Assembly: GCA_000433875.1 (NCBI GenBank)
Contig: HF993331.1
Coordinates: 1 to 64,000, forward strand
Direction of reading: 5' to 3'
Length of the DNA: 64,000 nucleotides
Origin: Firmicutes bacterium CAG:884
GTDB taxonomy: Bacteria > Bacillota_I > Bacilli_A > RF39 > UBA660
Below the pieces are notes generated by a model that saw only the letters and a list, made by a program, of their open reading frames with translations, did no database searches and had not been told where the DNA came from. A program made the translations under genes and the position numbers. Within the stretch, counting starts at the first letter, position 1. Every line of letters starts with the position of its first letter. Positions 40,396 to 50,231 of this stretch are shown in pieces.

Positions 40396-41538
40396 ATGAA
40401 AAAAATAATAATTATATTTACAGGAATACTTTTATGTATATCAAAAGTAAATGCAGATGAAATATTCGCTCCATCAAGTAAAAGTGCGATCCTAATAGAA
40501 GCCTCAACTGGTGAAGTATTATATGAAAAGAATGCAAATGAAAAATTAAAACCAGCGTCAATGACTAAGATGATGACTCTTTTATTAACATTTGAAGCAA
40601 TTGAAAGAGGCGATTTAAAATTAACAGATGAAGTAATTGTATCAATTAATGCATCAGGAATGGGTGGAAGCCAAATATTACTTGAAACCGGTGAAAAAAT
40701 GACGGTTGATAACCTAATAAAAGGTGTAGCAATTGCAAGTGGTAATGATGCTGCTGTCGCTTTAGCTGAAAAAATAGGTGGAACTGAAGATTATTTTGTT
40801 GAACTTATGAATAAAAGAGCAACTGAATTAGGTTTAAAAAATACCCATTTTCAAAATGCTCATGGTATTGATGCCGAGAACCATTATTCAACAGCATATG
40901 ATATGAGTGTAATTGCTCGTGAACTTTTAAAACACGAAAAAATAACTGATTATACAAAAATATATGAAATGTATCTAAGGGAAAACACTAATCGAAAAGT
41001 TTGGCTTGTTAATACAAATAAATTAGTTAGATTTTATGATTATATAGATGGACTTAAAACAGGCTATACAAGAGGAGCAGGTTATTGTATAACATTAACC
41101 GGAATGAAAAATGGTATGCGTTTAATTGCTGTAACAATGGATGAACCAAGTATTGAAAGTAGAAATAGAGAAACATTAGGTTTAATTGATTATGGCTTTG
41201 CACAATATGAATTGGAAACATTATTATCAAAAGAAAGTATAATTGCAACAAAAACAATCGCAAAATCAATTCAAAGAAAGGTTGATGTTGTACCTTTAGA
41301 AGATATAAAAGTATTAAATAAAAAAATGCAAAATAAAAAGACAGTTACATATAAAATTGACATAAATAATATAGAAGCACCAGTTAATAAAGGAAATGTA
41401 GTCGGAAGTATTACATTAATTGAAAACGATAAAGAAACAAGAACAATACCATTAACTGTAAAAGAAAGTATAAAAAAAGCTAACATATTTGAATTGTATT
41501 TAAGAAATATGAAAGAATTACTGTTAGGCCAAATATAA
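40396..41538 (+). CDS. D-alanyl-D-alanine carboxypeptidase (S11, DacB/DacF type)
   Basis: A 380-residue penicillin-binding protein, serine type, that removes terminal D-Ala. Signal peptide at 1-20 (cleaved near VNA). Active-site motifs are complete: SMTK near residue 55, SGN near 116 and KTG in GLKTGYTRGAGYC near 220. The PBP5-like C-terminal domain is followed by an amphipathic membrane-binding end (FELYLRNMKELLLG). The candidate sigma-E promoter suggests a role in spore cortex synthesis, like Bacillus DacB, although DacF- or DacA-like use is possible. Terminator overlaps the stop. Confidence 0.93.
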   Translation: MKKIIIIFTGILLCISKVNADEIFAPSSKSAILIEASTGEVLYEKNANEKLKPASMTKMMTLLLTFEAIERGDLKLTDEVIVSINASGMGGSQILLETGEKMTVDNLIKGVAIASGNDAAVALAEKIGGTEDYFVELMNKRATELGLKNTHFQNAHGIDAENHYSTAYDMSVIARELLKHEKITDYTKIYEMYLRENTNRKVWLVNTNKLVRFYDYIDGLKTGYTRGAGYCITLTGMKNGMRLIAVTMDEPSIESRNRETLGLIDYGFAQYELETLLSKESIIATKTIAKSIQRKVDVVPLEDIKVLNKKMQNKKTVTYKIDINNIEAPVNKGNVVGSITLIENDKETRTIPLTVKESIKKANIFELYLRNMKELLLGQI

Positions 41539-41564
41539 TACTTAGTTAAGTCTAAGTATTTTTT
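41537..41564 (+). terminator. Terminator of the PBP5-type gene
   Basis: AATACTTAG-N6-CTAAGTATT followed by Ts. Confidence 0.8.
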
Positions 41565-41619
41565 ATAATAATTAAATATTTTATGTTATAATTATTAAAG
41601 CATTAGAAAAGAGGAAAAA

Positions 41620-42183
41620 ATGAATACCACAATCCAAATAAGAAAAAAAGGAAAAAGTTTAATAAAAATACCAAGCAGATTTGTTGTATTTGACATAGAA
41701 ACAACTGGATTAAATCCAGCAACTGATGAAATAATTGAAATAAGTGCTATTAAAGTAAGAGATAATGTAATAGAAGATACCTTTTCCTATTTAATAAAAC
41801 CAAACAATGAAATACCATATTTTATAACAGAATTAACAAAAATAACCAATGAAATGGTAGAAAACGCTCTATCAATCGAAGAAGTTTTACCAAGATTTAT
41901 AGACTTTATAGAAGATGAAATATTAGTAGGTCATAACGTAAATTTTGATATTAATTTTATTTATGATAATTTAATTAAATTAGGAAAAGAACCATTAAAA
42001 AATGACTTTGTAGATACTCTAAGATTAAGTAGAAAACTATTACCCAATTTAAATCATCACCGCTTATCTGACCTAACAAATTATTATAAAATAAACAATA
42101 AAGGAAGCCATAGAGCAATGCGGGATACCGAAATGACTCTAGAAGTTTTACAAATGCTTGTAAAGGGAAAAAATAAATTATAG
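41620..42183 (+). CDS. DEDDh 3'-5' exonuclease (DnaQ/PolC-exonuclease type)
   Basis: A stand-alone exonuclease of 187 residues. Exo I is FVVFDIETTGLNPATDEIIE with the DxE pair, Exo II is VGHNVNFDINFI and Exo III is GSHRAMRDTEMT (H-X4-D). Closest in style to the exonuclease domain of PolC or to DnaQ-like proofreaders, but no polymerase domain is attached, so it may act in DNA repair or RNA trimming. The N-terminal 15 residues are basic. RBS AGAGGAA at 41609-41615. Confidence 0.9.
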   Translation: MNTTIQIRKKGKSLIKIPSRFVVFDIETTGLNPATDEIIEISAIKVRDNVIEDTFSYLIKPNNEIPYFITELTKITNEMVENALSIEEVLPRFIDFIEDEILVGHNVNFDINFIYDNLIKLGKEPLKNDFVDTLRLSRKLLPNLNHHRLSDLTNYYKINNKGSHRAMRDTEMTLEVLQMLVKGKNKL

Positions 42184-42237
42184 ACAATTAAATAAAAAAC
42201 TAGTACAATATATATAAAATAATATAGGAGTAAAAAA

Positions 42238-44676
42238 ATGAAAAAGAAAATAATAATCTTTATAATTGCTATAATTTTAATAATCACACTTGATAGAATC
42301 ATTTGCCCTAAAAAAGAAAAAAATCAAAATCCGAAAAGACTAAGTATTAATGAAATAGTAACAATACCAGAAACAAATATTATGGTAGCAGATTCATTTT
42401 ACATTAAAAGAAATAATAACGGGTTTATAGTATATGATGAAAATAATAACAAGTTATATGAATTTACTGAAGAAAATAATTACTATGAAATATTAGGTAA
42501 CAAATATATAATGATAAATAAAAATGATGAAACATTAATAATAGATAAAAATGGCAATCAAATTAAAAAAGGTACATACCAAGAAGTACATGATCCAGTA
42601 TCTAATGATAAATACTTTATAATGGATAACAAAATATATAATAATAAAATAGAAGAAGTATATGACTTACCATCAACTATAGATATCAATAATGTTGAAT
42701 TCTTCTTTATATTAAATAATAATTTATATGTAAAAAATATGGATAAAGAAAAAAACATAATTGTCGATCTTGAAAACCAAAAAACAATCTATTCTAATTT
42801 TGAAGACTACACTCAAATAAGTCAAGATTATGTAGCAATCAAAAAAGATAAAACATATGACATATATAATATAAAAGATAAAAAAATAGAATTAGAAAAT
42901 GTTGATTTTGATGAAAGATATATTATCAAAAAAGATAATCAAGTAATGTATATTTATAATAATAAAATATATAAAGATAAAACTAAAATAAATGATAAAT
43001 ATCATATGAGTACTAATGATTGTAGTGAAGGCGGGAAACTGCTAGATAAAAACGATAACATTATAATTAATAAATGTATGCTTTACTATGAAGAACCACT
43101 GGAAGATATAATAACCGGATATAGTATAAAAGAAAGTATATTATATTTAAAAGGTAAAGAAATAACTACAGACACAATTCTAAAAGTAGGAAATTATATA
43201 GTAACTTATGATTATAAGGAAAATGAGACAATCTATAAAATCTATGATAAGAATGGCAATGAAAAAAATATAGACGGTTATATAGCCTATATAGGAAATG
43301 GTATTTATTACTTACAAAAACCACGAAACCATTCATTCCTAGATAGTAATTTAAATGTTATTGAAGGTAATTTAGATAGTGTCACCTGCTATTATAATGA
43401 TTACTGTATTGTATCAGATGAAAATGAAAATAAAAAACTTTATAGAGATGGAAAAAGAATAACAACCAACACCTATGATGATATTATAATAAATAAAGAT
43501 ACTATAATCGCACAGACCATATTTAATACATATATCTATAAATTAGGTGAAGATAATGAAATAAATATAGATACAAAAGAAGAAGTAAATATTGACATAA
43601 ATGAAATTATAAAAAAATATGAATTAGAAGATATAGAAAATTTAATAAAAAATAATGAAGAACTATTTAAAAAATATGCCTATATAATTGAAAACAATAA
43701 TGATTTATTAAACTATAAAAAAGAAGTAATGGATTTATTTATTATATTAGGAAACAATAAAAACTATTTAAACGAAATGTTTTTCTTAAAAAAACTAAAA
43801 AAATTGAGTATAGCCAAAGTATCTGATCTAGGACCAGGAGTAGGTGCAACTTATGCGGATAGTGAAGTCAAAGTAAGATTAGTTGACAAATACAATATTA
43901 CAATATATCACGAATTAACGCATTTTATTGATTTCTCAATTAATAATAAAAATAACATATATTATCTATTTGATTGTAACGGTGAATATGTCATAAAAAA
44001 GGAATTTACAAATGCTTGCTCACTAGTTAACATAGATACAAACTTTATAACCGAAGCCGGAGCTGAATTATACTCAGGAAAATACCTTACAAACGAACTT
44101 GAAGCTTATAATCCAGCACCATCAATTTTATCAGCAATGGAATATATACTTGGAAAAGAAGAAATAAATAAATGGTATTTTGAAAATGACGCTTACTTTA
44201 AAAAATTATGGCTGGATATGGGATATAGTATTGATGAAACCAAAAAAATAATAAAATATATGACAAATACAACACAAATAAACTCAAATGCAAGTGACAA
44301 TATAATATATATTATAGATACACTAATCGATTTATATAAAAACAAAAAAGATGAAAATTTTATGAATGATAAAGCATTTGTTTATATATTAAGAAATCTA
44401 ATAGACTACCAAACAGATTTTAAAGCATCTAAATATGAATCAGAATTAAATAGTATTATTAACAAAGAAAATAATATACTAAATCAAGTAAATGAAAAAA
44501 TAAAAGATTATTACCTATATGAATCATATGGAGATTTCTTAATAGAAAACAATAAATATTATATTCTAATATTTTGCTCAAAAGATAATACATCAGGATA
44601 TTTGGCGATAAATTATGATTTTGAAAATGATAAAATCATAGACTATACCTTCACGCCAAGAAGAGTATTAGAATAA
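42238..44676 (+). CDS. Large membrane-anchored putative zinc metallopeptidase
   Basis: 812 residues with an N-terminal signal anchor (3-20). The first 450 residues are rich in short beta motifs with repeated Y/D/N-G turns (DNNGF-vYDENNNKLYEF, DKNGNQIKKGTY, EKN-DGYIAYIG) that look like a beta-propeller of WG/KWG-like repeats. The second part is helical and contains TIYHELTHFIDF (HExxH zinc motif, about residue 563) and, about 50 residues later, FITEAGAELYSGKY, an E that fits a gluzincin third ligand. The substrate is probably extracellular. No close family recognised; both domains are inferred from pattern. RBS AGGAG at 42226-42230. Confidence 0.65.
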   Translation: MKKKIIIFIIAIILIITLDRIICPKKEKNQNPKRLSINEIVTIPETNIMVADSFYIKRNNNGFIVYDENNNKLYEFTEENNYYEILGNKYIMINKNDETLIIDKNGNQIKKGTYQEVHDPVSNDKYFIMDNKIYNNKIEEVYDLPSTIDINNVEFFFILNNNLYVKNMDKEKNIIVDLENQKTIYSNFEDYTQISQDYVAIKKDKTYDIYNIKDKKIELENVDFDERYIIKKDNQVMYIYNNKIYKDKTKINDKYHMSTNDCSEGGKLLDKNDNIIINKCMLYYEEPLEDIITGYSIKESILYLKGKEITTDTILKVGNYIVTYDYKENETIYKIYDKNGNEKNIDGYIAYIGNGIYYLQKPRNHSFLDSNLNVIEGNLDSVTCYYNDYCIVSDENENKKLYRDGKRITTNTYDDIIINKDTIIAQTIFNTYIYKLGEDNEINIDTKEEVNIDINEIIKKYELEDIENLIKNNEELFKKYAYIIENNNDLLNYKKEVMDLFIILGNNKNYLNEMFFLKKLKKLSIAKVSDLGPGVGATYADSEVKVRLVDKYNITIYHELTHFIDFSINNKNNIYYLFDCNGEYVIKKEFTNACSLVNIDTNFITEAGAELYSGKYLTNELEAYNPAPSILSAMEYILGKEEINKWYFENDAYFKKLWLDMGYSIDETKKIIKYMTNTTQINSNASDNIIYIIDTLIDLYKNKKDENFMNDKAFVYILRNLIDYQTDFKASKYESELNSIINKENNILNQVNEKIKDYYLYESYGDFLIENNKYYILIFCSKDNTSGYLAINYDFENDKIIDYTFTPRRVLE

Positions 44677-44757
44677 TAAAAAGAAAGAAAAAAATATGAA
44701 TAAAACTAACTTTCTAGCAAAGAAAGCATACAAAGATCTTGATATTTAAAAAATATT

Positions 44758-44790
44758 AAACTCGTTTCTATGATTAAGAAATGAGTTTTA
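44758..44790 (+). terminator. Terminator after the metallopeptidase gene
   Basis: A 12-bp stem AAACTCGTTTCT/AGAAATGAGTTT (one G-T) and Ts. Confidence 0.8.
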
Positions 44791-44885
44791 TTATTATATT
44801 TTAATATGCCCCATAATAATTCTTAATAATTTTATAATTGTTTAATAATAATTAAATGGTATCATTAATTACAGAGGTGGTTTTT

Positions 44886-45566
44886 ATGGATTATTTTATA
44901 ATATATGGTCTTACATATTTAGCGCTTTTCATAACCTTAGGCGCTAATATATTAATAAATGTAAGATATGAAAAATATTCAAAAATAAAAAACAAAAGGA
45001 ATGTCACAGGATATGAAACAGCACGAACAATCCTTGATAAAAATGGCCTAACAAATGTAAAAATAGAAAGCGTATCTGGAAAACTTACAGATCATTATGA
45101 TCCCAAAAGTAAAACAGTTAGACTATCTAATAACATTTATAATGGAGCAAGTATAGCAAGCACAGCTGTAGCAGCTCATGAATGTGGCCACGCAATTCAA
45201 GATAAAGAAAATTATACATTTTTGCGCATTCGTGCAGCACTTGTACCTTTTGTTAATTTATCATCACGAGCAGGCTATGTAGCAATCTTGCTAGGTCTAC
45301 TATTTGGCTACTTAAATCTAATTTGGATTGGAATAGTATTTGAATTAGTAATACTCCTATTCCAAATAGTAACACTCCCTGTAGAAATAAATGCCAGCGC
45401 GAAAGCCTTAAAAGAACTAGATAACACTCATATTCTAAATAGTAACGAACTAAAATCAAGCAAAAAGGTCCTAGCCGCTGCAGCAATGACTTATATAGCA
45501 AGCGTAGCATCTGCAATCTTGCAAATATTAAGATTAATACTAATGTTTGGAAGAAAAAATGATTAA
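44886..45566 (+). CDS. yugP: YugP-type membrane zinc metallopeptidase
   Basis: A 226-residue integral membrane protein with the HExxH motif AAHECGHAIQ near residue 100, preceded by VSGKLTDHYDPKSKTVRLS, both hallmarks of the YugP family. A first helix spans 3-25 and three more lie between 115 and 220. The function is unknown, though membrane protein quality control has been proposed for similar enzymes. The start at 44886 follows AGAGGTGG; the promoter TTGTTT-N16-TATCAT (44838-44865, extended TGG) precedes it. Confidence 0.88.
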   Translation: MDYFIIYGLTYLALFITLGANILINVRYEKYSKIKNKRNVTGYETARTILDKNGLTNVKIESVSGKLTDHYDPKSKTVRLSNNIYNGASIASTAVAAHECGHAIQDKENYTFLRIRAALVPFVNLSSRAGYVAILLGLLFGYLNLIWIGIVFELVILLFQIVTLPVEINASAKALKELDNTHILNSNELKSSKKVLAAAAMTYIASVASAILQILRLILMFGRKND

Positions 45567-45760
45567 GGTAATTTCTTACTAAATAAACTACTTCAAATCT
45601 TTTCGTACTACAATAGAAAAGAAAACTCCCATAAAAAACCACCCCTATAATTAAAGAAAATTACTCCTTCCGAAAACAGATGAAAAATCATCTGTTTTAT
45701 TTTATAACAAAATATAAAAAATATGGTATAATTAAGAAGTAAACATTAGAAGGTGATATT
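45567..45760. other. Intergenic stretch before the P-type ATPase
   Basis: Holds only a hairpin AAAACAGATGA/TCATCTGTTTT (45673-45698), a likely terminator of yugP. A weak TATAAT is at 45726-45731. No coding frame seen. Confidence 0.6.
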
Positions 45761-48037
45761 ATGTATGGATTAACTGATAAAGAAATTGAAAAAAGAAAAC
45801 AAGAAGGTCTAGTTAATACCGATAATACAGTTAAAACAAAAAGTATAAAAAAAATAATATTAGATAATTCATTTAACATATTTAATATAGTAAACTCTAT
45901 ATTAGGCTTACTAATTATAATATCAGGAATTATCTTTAAAATATATTGGATTGATATAATAAAAAGTGTCACATTTATGTTCGTAATGATAATAAATACC
46001 CTAATAAGTATATATCAAGAAATATCAAGTAAATTAATAGTCGATAAATTATCAATCATAAGCAAATCTCCCGTATGGGCAATAAGAAATAGAAAAGAAA
46101 CTCAAATTGATGTAAATGATATAGTAATTGATGATGCCCTAAAATTTAAAATAGGCGCGCAAGTAGTAGTAGATAGTATTGTACTATCCGGAAATGCCGA
46201 AGTAAATGAATCATTTATAACCGGAGAATCAAAAAATGTCTATAAAAGAAAAGGTGATAAAATCTTGTCCGGATCTTTTATAGTAAGTGGTGAAGTAACT
46301 GTAAAAGTAGTAGCAGTCGGAAGCGATAACTATACGTCAAAAATAACAGCATCAACAAAGAAAAAAAACAAAGTCAATTCAGAACTAATGGATTCATTAA
46401 ACTTTATTATAAAAAACATATCAAAAATAATAATACCAGTAGGAATTATAATGTTTATTAAACAATATAGCATTCTTACAAACGATTTCTATAACGCACT
46501 AATAAGAACCGTCGCTTCACTCGTTATGATGATACCAGAAGGATTAGTCCTATTAACAAGTACTGTTCTAGCTGTAAGTGTTATTAGATTAAGTAAAGTA
46601 AAAGTTCTAGTCCAAGAATTATATTGCATTGAAACACTTGCCCGAGTAGATACATTATGTCTAGATAAGACAGGAACCCTAACCGAAGGCATAATGGAAG
46701 TATATGATGTTATAAAATATGATGACATTGATGTAAAAAAAATAATTGCATCCTTCTCATCAAATCTAGTCCATAATAATACTCTAGATGCACTAGACAA
46801 GAAATTCGGTCATAACGGAATAGAAGCAAGAAAAAAAGAAGAATTTTCATCAAACAAAAAATACTCAATGATAAATTATGACGGAAATGACTATTATTTA
46901 GGAGCACCCGAAATATTGTTTCCCGGAATAGATATAAAAGACTATAGTGATTATAGAGTTTTAAGTTTAGGCTATAAAAAAGAAAAAGAAGCTTCTTTAA
47001 AACTAGGAGCCCTAATATTGTTACAAGACAAAATAAGAGAAAATGCTAAAGAAACCCTTGATTACTTCAAAAAACAAGGAGTTGATATTAAAATCATATC
47101 CGGTGATAGCACGCAAATGCTTGTCAAAATTGCTGAAAGATTAAATATTAACATTAAAGGTTATATTGATATGAAAAATGTAAATGTAATAGATGAAAAT
47201 ATTGTTAATAATACAATCTTCGGAAGAGTAAGTCCATTTCAAAAGAAAGAATTAGTCGAAAAAATGAAATTACTTGGACATACAGTTGCAATGACAGGAG
47301 ATGGTGTCAATGATGTACTAGCTCTAAAAGAAGCAGATTGTAGTATTGCAATCGCAAGTGGTTCCGATGCAGCCAAAGCCGTATCAAGATTAGTACTATT
47401 AGACTCTAACTTTGATAGCATTCCAAACATTGTATATGAAGGAAGAAGAACAATCAACAACATCACAAGAAGTGCAAGCTTATTTTTATCAAAAACAGGA
47501 TATGCCATATTATTTGCAATAATTTATTTATTTTTAAATGTAAGTTATCCATTTGAACCAGTCCAAATATCACTAATAAGTTCTCTTACAATAGGTATAC
47601 CATCATTTGTCCTAGCACTCGAAGACAATAAAGATAGATTAAATGGAAGTTTTTTAAAAAATGTCTTATATAAATCTATTCCCGTAAGTATAACAAGTGT
47701 GTTAATGGTTCTAATAGTAGAAATAATCGGATCAATATTTGGTCTTTCTCAAGAACAAAAATCAACAATTGATGTCATACTAATTGAAACAATCGGCTTT
47801 ATGCTAATATTTAAAATATCCATTCCATTTAACAAAATTAGAAAAATACTATTTTATTTTTGCATAATATGTTTTATAATATGTAGTATATTTCTAAGAA
47901 AGTTTTATTCACTTACAATATTAAGTGGCGAATTATTACTAATGACATTCGCTCTAATTACTCTTAGCATATATATACTAATATATTTATACAAAATATT
48001 TAATAAATTAATAGAAAAATGGGAGGCAAAAAAATGA
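45761..48037 (+). CDS. Cation-transporting P-type ATPase (CtpE/Ca2+-like)
   Basis: A 758-residue ion pump. Visible are the actuator motif FITGESKNVYK, the membrane motif MIPEGLVLLTST (a PEGL form instead of CPC or CPH, which excludes the heavy-metal class), the phosphorylation site CLDKTGTLTEG near residue 305 and the hinge MTGDGVNDVLALKEAD near 510. Ten hydrophobic helices in the 2-2-6 arrangement. This PEGL form resembles the CtpE/CaxP-like calcium exporters of Actinobacteria and streptococci; specificity for Ca2+ is inference. era begins inside its last codons (ATGA overlap). Confidence 0.9.
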   Translation: MYGLTDKEIEKRKQEGLVNTDNTVKTKSIKKIILDNSFNIFNIVNSILGLLIIISGIIFKIYWIDIIKSVTFMFVMIINTLISIYQEISSKLIVDKLSIISKSPVWAIRNRKETQIDVNDIVIDDALKFKIGAQVVVDSIVLSGNAEVNESFITGESKNVYKRKGDKILSGSFIVSGEVTVKVVAVGSDNYTSKITASTKKKNKVNSELMDSLNFIIKNISKIIIPVGIIMFIKQYSILTNDFYNALIRTVASLVMMIPEGLVLLTSTVLAVSVIRLSKVKVLVQELYCIETLARVDTLCLDKTGTLTEGIMEVYDVIKYDDIDVKKIIASFSSNLVHNNTLDALDKKFGHNGIEARKKEEFSSNKKYSMINYDGNDYYLGAPEILFPGIDIKDYSDYRVLSLGYKKEKEASLKLGALILLQDKIRENAKETLDYFKKQGVDIKIISGDSTQMLVKIAERLNINIKGYIDMKNVNVIDENIVNNTIFGRVSPFQKKELVEKMKLLGHTVAMTGDGVNDVLALKEADCSIAIASGSDAAKAVSRLVLLDSNFDSIPNIVYEGRRTINNITRSASLFLSKTGYAILFAIIYLFLNVSYPFEPVQISLISSLTIGIPSFVLALEDNKDRLNGSFLKNVLYKSIPVSITSVLMVLIVEIIGSIFGLSQEQKSTIDVILIETIGFMLIFKISIPFNKIRKILFYFCIICFIICSIFLRKFYSLTILSGELLLMTFALITLSIYILIYLYKIFNKLIEKWEAKK

Positions 48038-48921
48038 AATCAGGATTTGTTGGAATAATAGGCAGAACAAACGTAGGAAAATCTACATTAATAAACAATT
48101 TAATAGGAAGAAAAGTTGCAATTACATCAGATAAAGTACAAACAACCAGAAACATAATACAAGGAATATATAATGATGAAGATAGCCAAATTGTCTTTGT
48201 TGATACCCCAGGCATTCATAAACCAACACATAAACTAGGTAATTATTTAAATAAAGAGGCCTATTTTAGTATTGATGATGTTGATATCATATTATTCGTT
48301 GTTGACGGAAGCGTTAGCATTGGTCCAGGCGATAAGTTTGTAATCGAAAAACTAAAAAGCGTTCAAAAAGATGTTATATTAGTTATAAACAAAATCGATA
48401 AAATGACTAATGAATATATAATGAAAAAAATCCTTGAATACAAAGATTTATATGATTTTAAAGAAATTGTACCAATGAGTGCCTTAAAAGGGAAAAATAA
48501 AGATGAACTTTTAAAAACAATAAAAGAATACTTACCAGATAATGTTAAATACTATGGAGATGATGTTTTCACAAATAAACCAGTGCAGTTCTTAATAAGT
48601 GAATTAATCCGTGAAAAAATATTTAATTTAACAAGAGAAGAAATACCACATTCCGTAACAGTAGTAATTGAACAAATGAAAAGAAAAAATGGCAATTTAA
48701 TTATAAACGCAATGATAGTTGTTGATAGAGATGCCGTTAAAAAAATTATCGTTGGCCATAATGGCTTTATGATAAAAGAAATAGGTACTCTTGCAAGAAA
48801 AGATATTGAAGAACTACTAGGAGAAAAAGTATATCTAGAACTATTTGTTAAAACAATTGAATCTTGGAGAGATATGGATAAATATCTAAAAGAATTCGGT
48901 TATAATGAAATAGATGAATAA
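48034..48921 (+). CDS. era: GTPase Era
   Basis: An essential GTPase for 30S subunit maturation, 295 residues. G1 GRTNVGKSTLINNLIGRK, G2 TTR, G3 DTPGIHKPTHKLG and G4 NKIDKM are visible, and the C-terminal KH domain binds the 3' end of 16S rRNA (VIEQMKRKNGNLIINAMIVVD, GHNGFMIKEIG). The ATG at 48034 is used because GGAGG at 48021-48025 precedes it; the earlier ATG at 48019 would put the RBS inside the gene. It starts 4 bases before the ATPase stop. Followed by yqzL and recO as in Bacillus. Confidence 0.97.
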   Translation: MKSGFVGIIGRTNVGKSTLINNLIGRKVAITSDKVQTTRNIIQGIYNDEDSQIVFVDTPGIHKPTHKLGNYLNKEAYFSIDDVDIILFVVDGSVSIGPGDKFVIEKLKSVQKDVILVINKIDKMTNEYIMKKILEYKDLYDFKEIVPMSALKGKNKDELLKTIKEYLPDNVKYYGDDVFTNKPVQFLISELIREKIFNLTREEIPHSVTVVIEQMKRKNGNLIINAMIVVDRDAVKKIIVGHNGFMIKEIGTLARKDIEELLGEKVYLELFVKTIESWRDMDKYLKEFGYNEIDE

Positions 48922-48959
48922 AAAATAAATAAGTAATCATAATTATATTGGTGATAAAA

Positions 48960-49067
48960 ATGAAAGAAATGTTATGGTTACTTTTTGAAAATACAGGGAA
49001 AATAGAATATTATTTAAAATATAAGGAGCTTGATGATGGACAAAGTAGAGGGAATAGTAGTAAGTGA
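48960..49067 (+). CDS. yqzL: YqzL-like small protein
   Basis: A 35-residue protein between era and recO. It begins MKEMLWLLFENTGKIEYYLK, then YKEL, which parallels the YqzL pattern M--l-W-lF--TG-i--YL-yKEl found at the same place in Bacillus genomes. RBS GGTGAT at 48950-48955. Its 3' end overlaps recO by 32 bases in another frame, so translation is likely coupled. Too short for standard gene callers. Function unknown. Confidence 0.75.
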   Translation: MKEMLWLLFENTGKIEYYLKYKELDDGQSRGNSSK

Positions 49068-49764
49068 AATAGATTACCGCGATACAAGTAAAATTATTAA
49101 TGTACTTTCGCCAAATGGCTTAATAGGAATGATAGCCAAAGGCTGTAAAAGCCCTAAAAGTGTATTAAGATCTTGCACTGATAAATTAACTTATGGTAAT
49201 TTTTATATAAAATATAAAGAAAATAAATTATCAACTCTAAATAACTTTGATAATTTAAACAGCTTTAAAAATATAAGAACCGACTTTATAAAGTTAGGCT
49301 TCAGTATGTATTTACTCGATCTAAGTTATCAAGTAGCACGCGATAATTTTAACTCCCAAATCTATTATGATTTAATCGAATCTCTAAAAAAAATAGATAA
49401 CAATATCAACCCCTTAATGATAACTAATATTCTCGAACTTAAATATTTAAACATCCTTGGCGTAAGCCCAATACTAGATAGATGCGCTATATGTAATAGC
49501 AAAAATAATATTGTTGGCCTATCAAGTAGCAAAGGTGGCCTCATCTGCGCTAATTGCTTTAATAATGATATGGAAGTAAGTGAAAAAGCAATTAAATTAA
49601 TAAGACTATACTATTTAGTTGATATAAAAAAAATTGAAAGTTTTAACGTTAGTAAATCTATAGTAAATGAAATAAATAGATTTATCGATGACTATTATGA
49701 AAGATATACAGGATTATATTTAAACAGTAAAAAAATAGTAAATAATATGTTTGACTTGACATAA
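49036..49764 (+). CDS. recO: DNA repair protein RecO
   Basis: Recombination mediator that loads RecA with RecF and RecR. 242 residues. An OB-fold N-terminus (VEGIVVSEIDYRDTSKIINVLSP) precedes a helical domain with a zinc finger-like C-X2-C...C-X2-C (CAICNSKNNI and GLICANC, about residues 150-175). The ATG at 49036 has the best distance to AAGGAG at 49023-49028; 49033 is also possible. Placement after era and yqzL is the standard Firmicute order. Confidence 0.93.
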   Translation: MDKVEGIVVSEIDYRDTSKIINVLSPNGLIGMIAKGCKSPKSVLRSCTDKLTYGNFYIKYKENKLSTLNNFDNLNSFKNIRTDFIKLGFSMYLLDLSYQVARDNFNSQIYYDLIESLKKIDNNINPLMITNILELKYLNILGVSPILDRCAICNSKNNIVGLSSSKGGLICANCFNNDMEVSEKAIKLIRLYYLVDIKKIESFNVSKSIVNEINRFIDDYYERYTGLYLNSKKIVNNMFDLT

Positions 49765-49779
49765 AAAATGTGGTATTAT
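49751..49779 (+). promoter_or_regulatory. Promoter of the 49804 gene
   Basis: TTGACT, 17 bases, TATTAT with extended TGG; overlaps the end of recO. Confidence 0.65.
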
Positions 49780-49803
49780 ATCTATCTATTAGGGGGAATA
49801 GAT

Positions 49804-50211
49804 ATGATTAATAATGGTTGGATAGATGCTAATGGAAATATAATTTCGGTTAAAGAAAATATAAATGATAGTGCATTTAATTATTGTGAAAAATATTTGC
49901 CGCCACATATAAAAAACATATTACATTTATATATAATTAAATATGGTAACATAAGTGAAATTGAAAGAAAAAAAGATGTATATGCTGATTTTCTAGTTAT
50001 AGTATTAGGCTTCATTAAAATAAGTAATGGTAAAGTATGTGTTCCCGAACACAGATACGAAGACTATACAAAAAAATATAAAAAAATATATGACCATTTC
50101 AATTTTAAAGAAATGATTTACCCAAAACTTATCTTTAATAGAACTAATGGTGAATTTATGAGTTATAATGAAAAATCAATGTCATTTAAAAAAAATGTTG
50201 CAAGTGCATAA
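49804..50211 (+). CDS. Unknown 135-residue protein
   Basis: A soluble protein without signal peptide. It starts MINNGWIDANGNIISVKEN and contains helical KYLPPHIKNILHLYIIKYG, VYADFLVIVLGFIKISNGKV and CVPEHRYEDYTKKYKKIYDHF. I do not recognise a family. The opening 'WIDpnG-i--v' phrase is often seen in short phage-like or plasmid proteins that start with a display-type beta hairpin. The start is at 49804 behind AGGGGGAA (49791-49798). It has its own promoter and sits between recO and the glyS leader, whose promoter overlaps its last codons. Confidence 0.65.
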   Translation: MINNGWIDANGNIISVKENINDSAFNYCEKYLPPHIKNILHLYIIKYGNISEIERKKDVYADFLVIVLGFIKISNGKVCVPEHRYEDYTKKYKKIYDHFNFKEMIYPKLIFNRTNGEFMSYNEKSMSFKKNVASA

Positions 50212-50225
50212 AAATGTGTTATAAT
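50198..50225 (+). promoter_or_regulatory. Promoter of the glyS T-box transcript
   Basis: TTGCAA, 16 bases, TATAAT with extended TGT. Confidence 0.75.
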
Positions 50226-50231
50226 TTATTT

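Noticed and set aside
44697..44750. A 17-codon frame beginning MNKTNFLAKKAYKDL
   Set aside because: Too short, with only a weak A-rich upstream region and no family resemblance; it sits just before a terminator.
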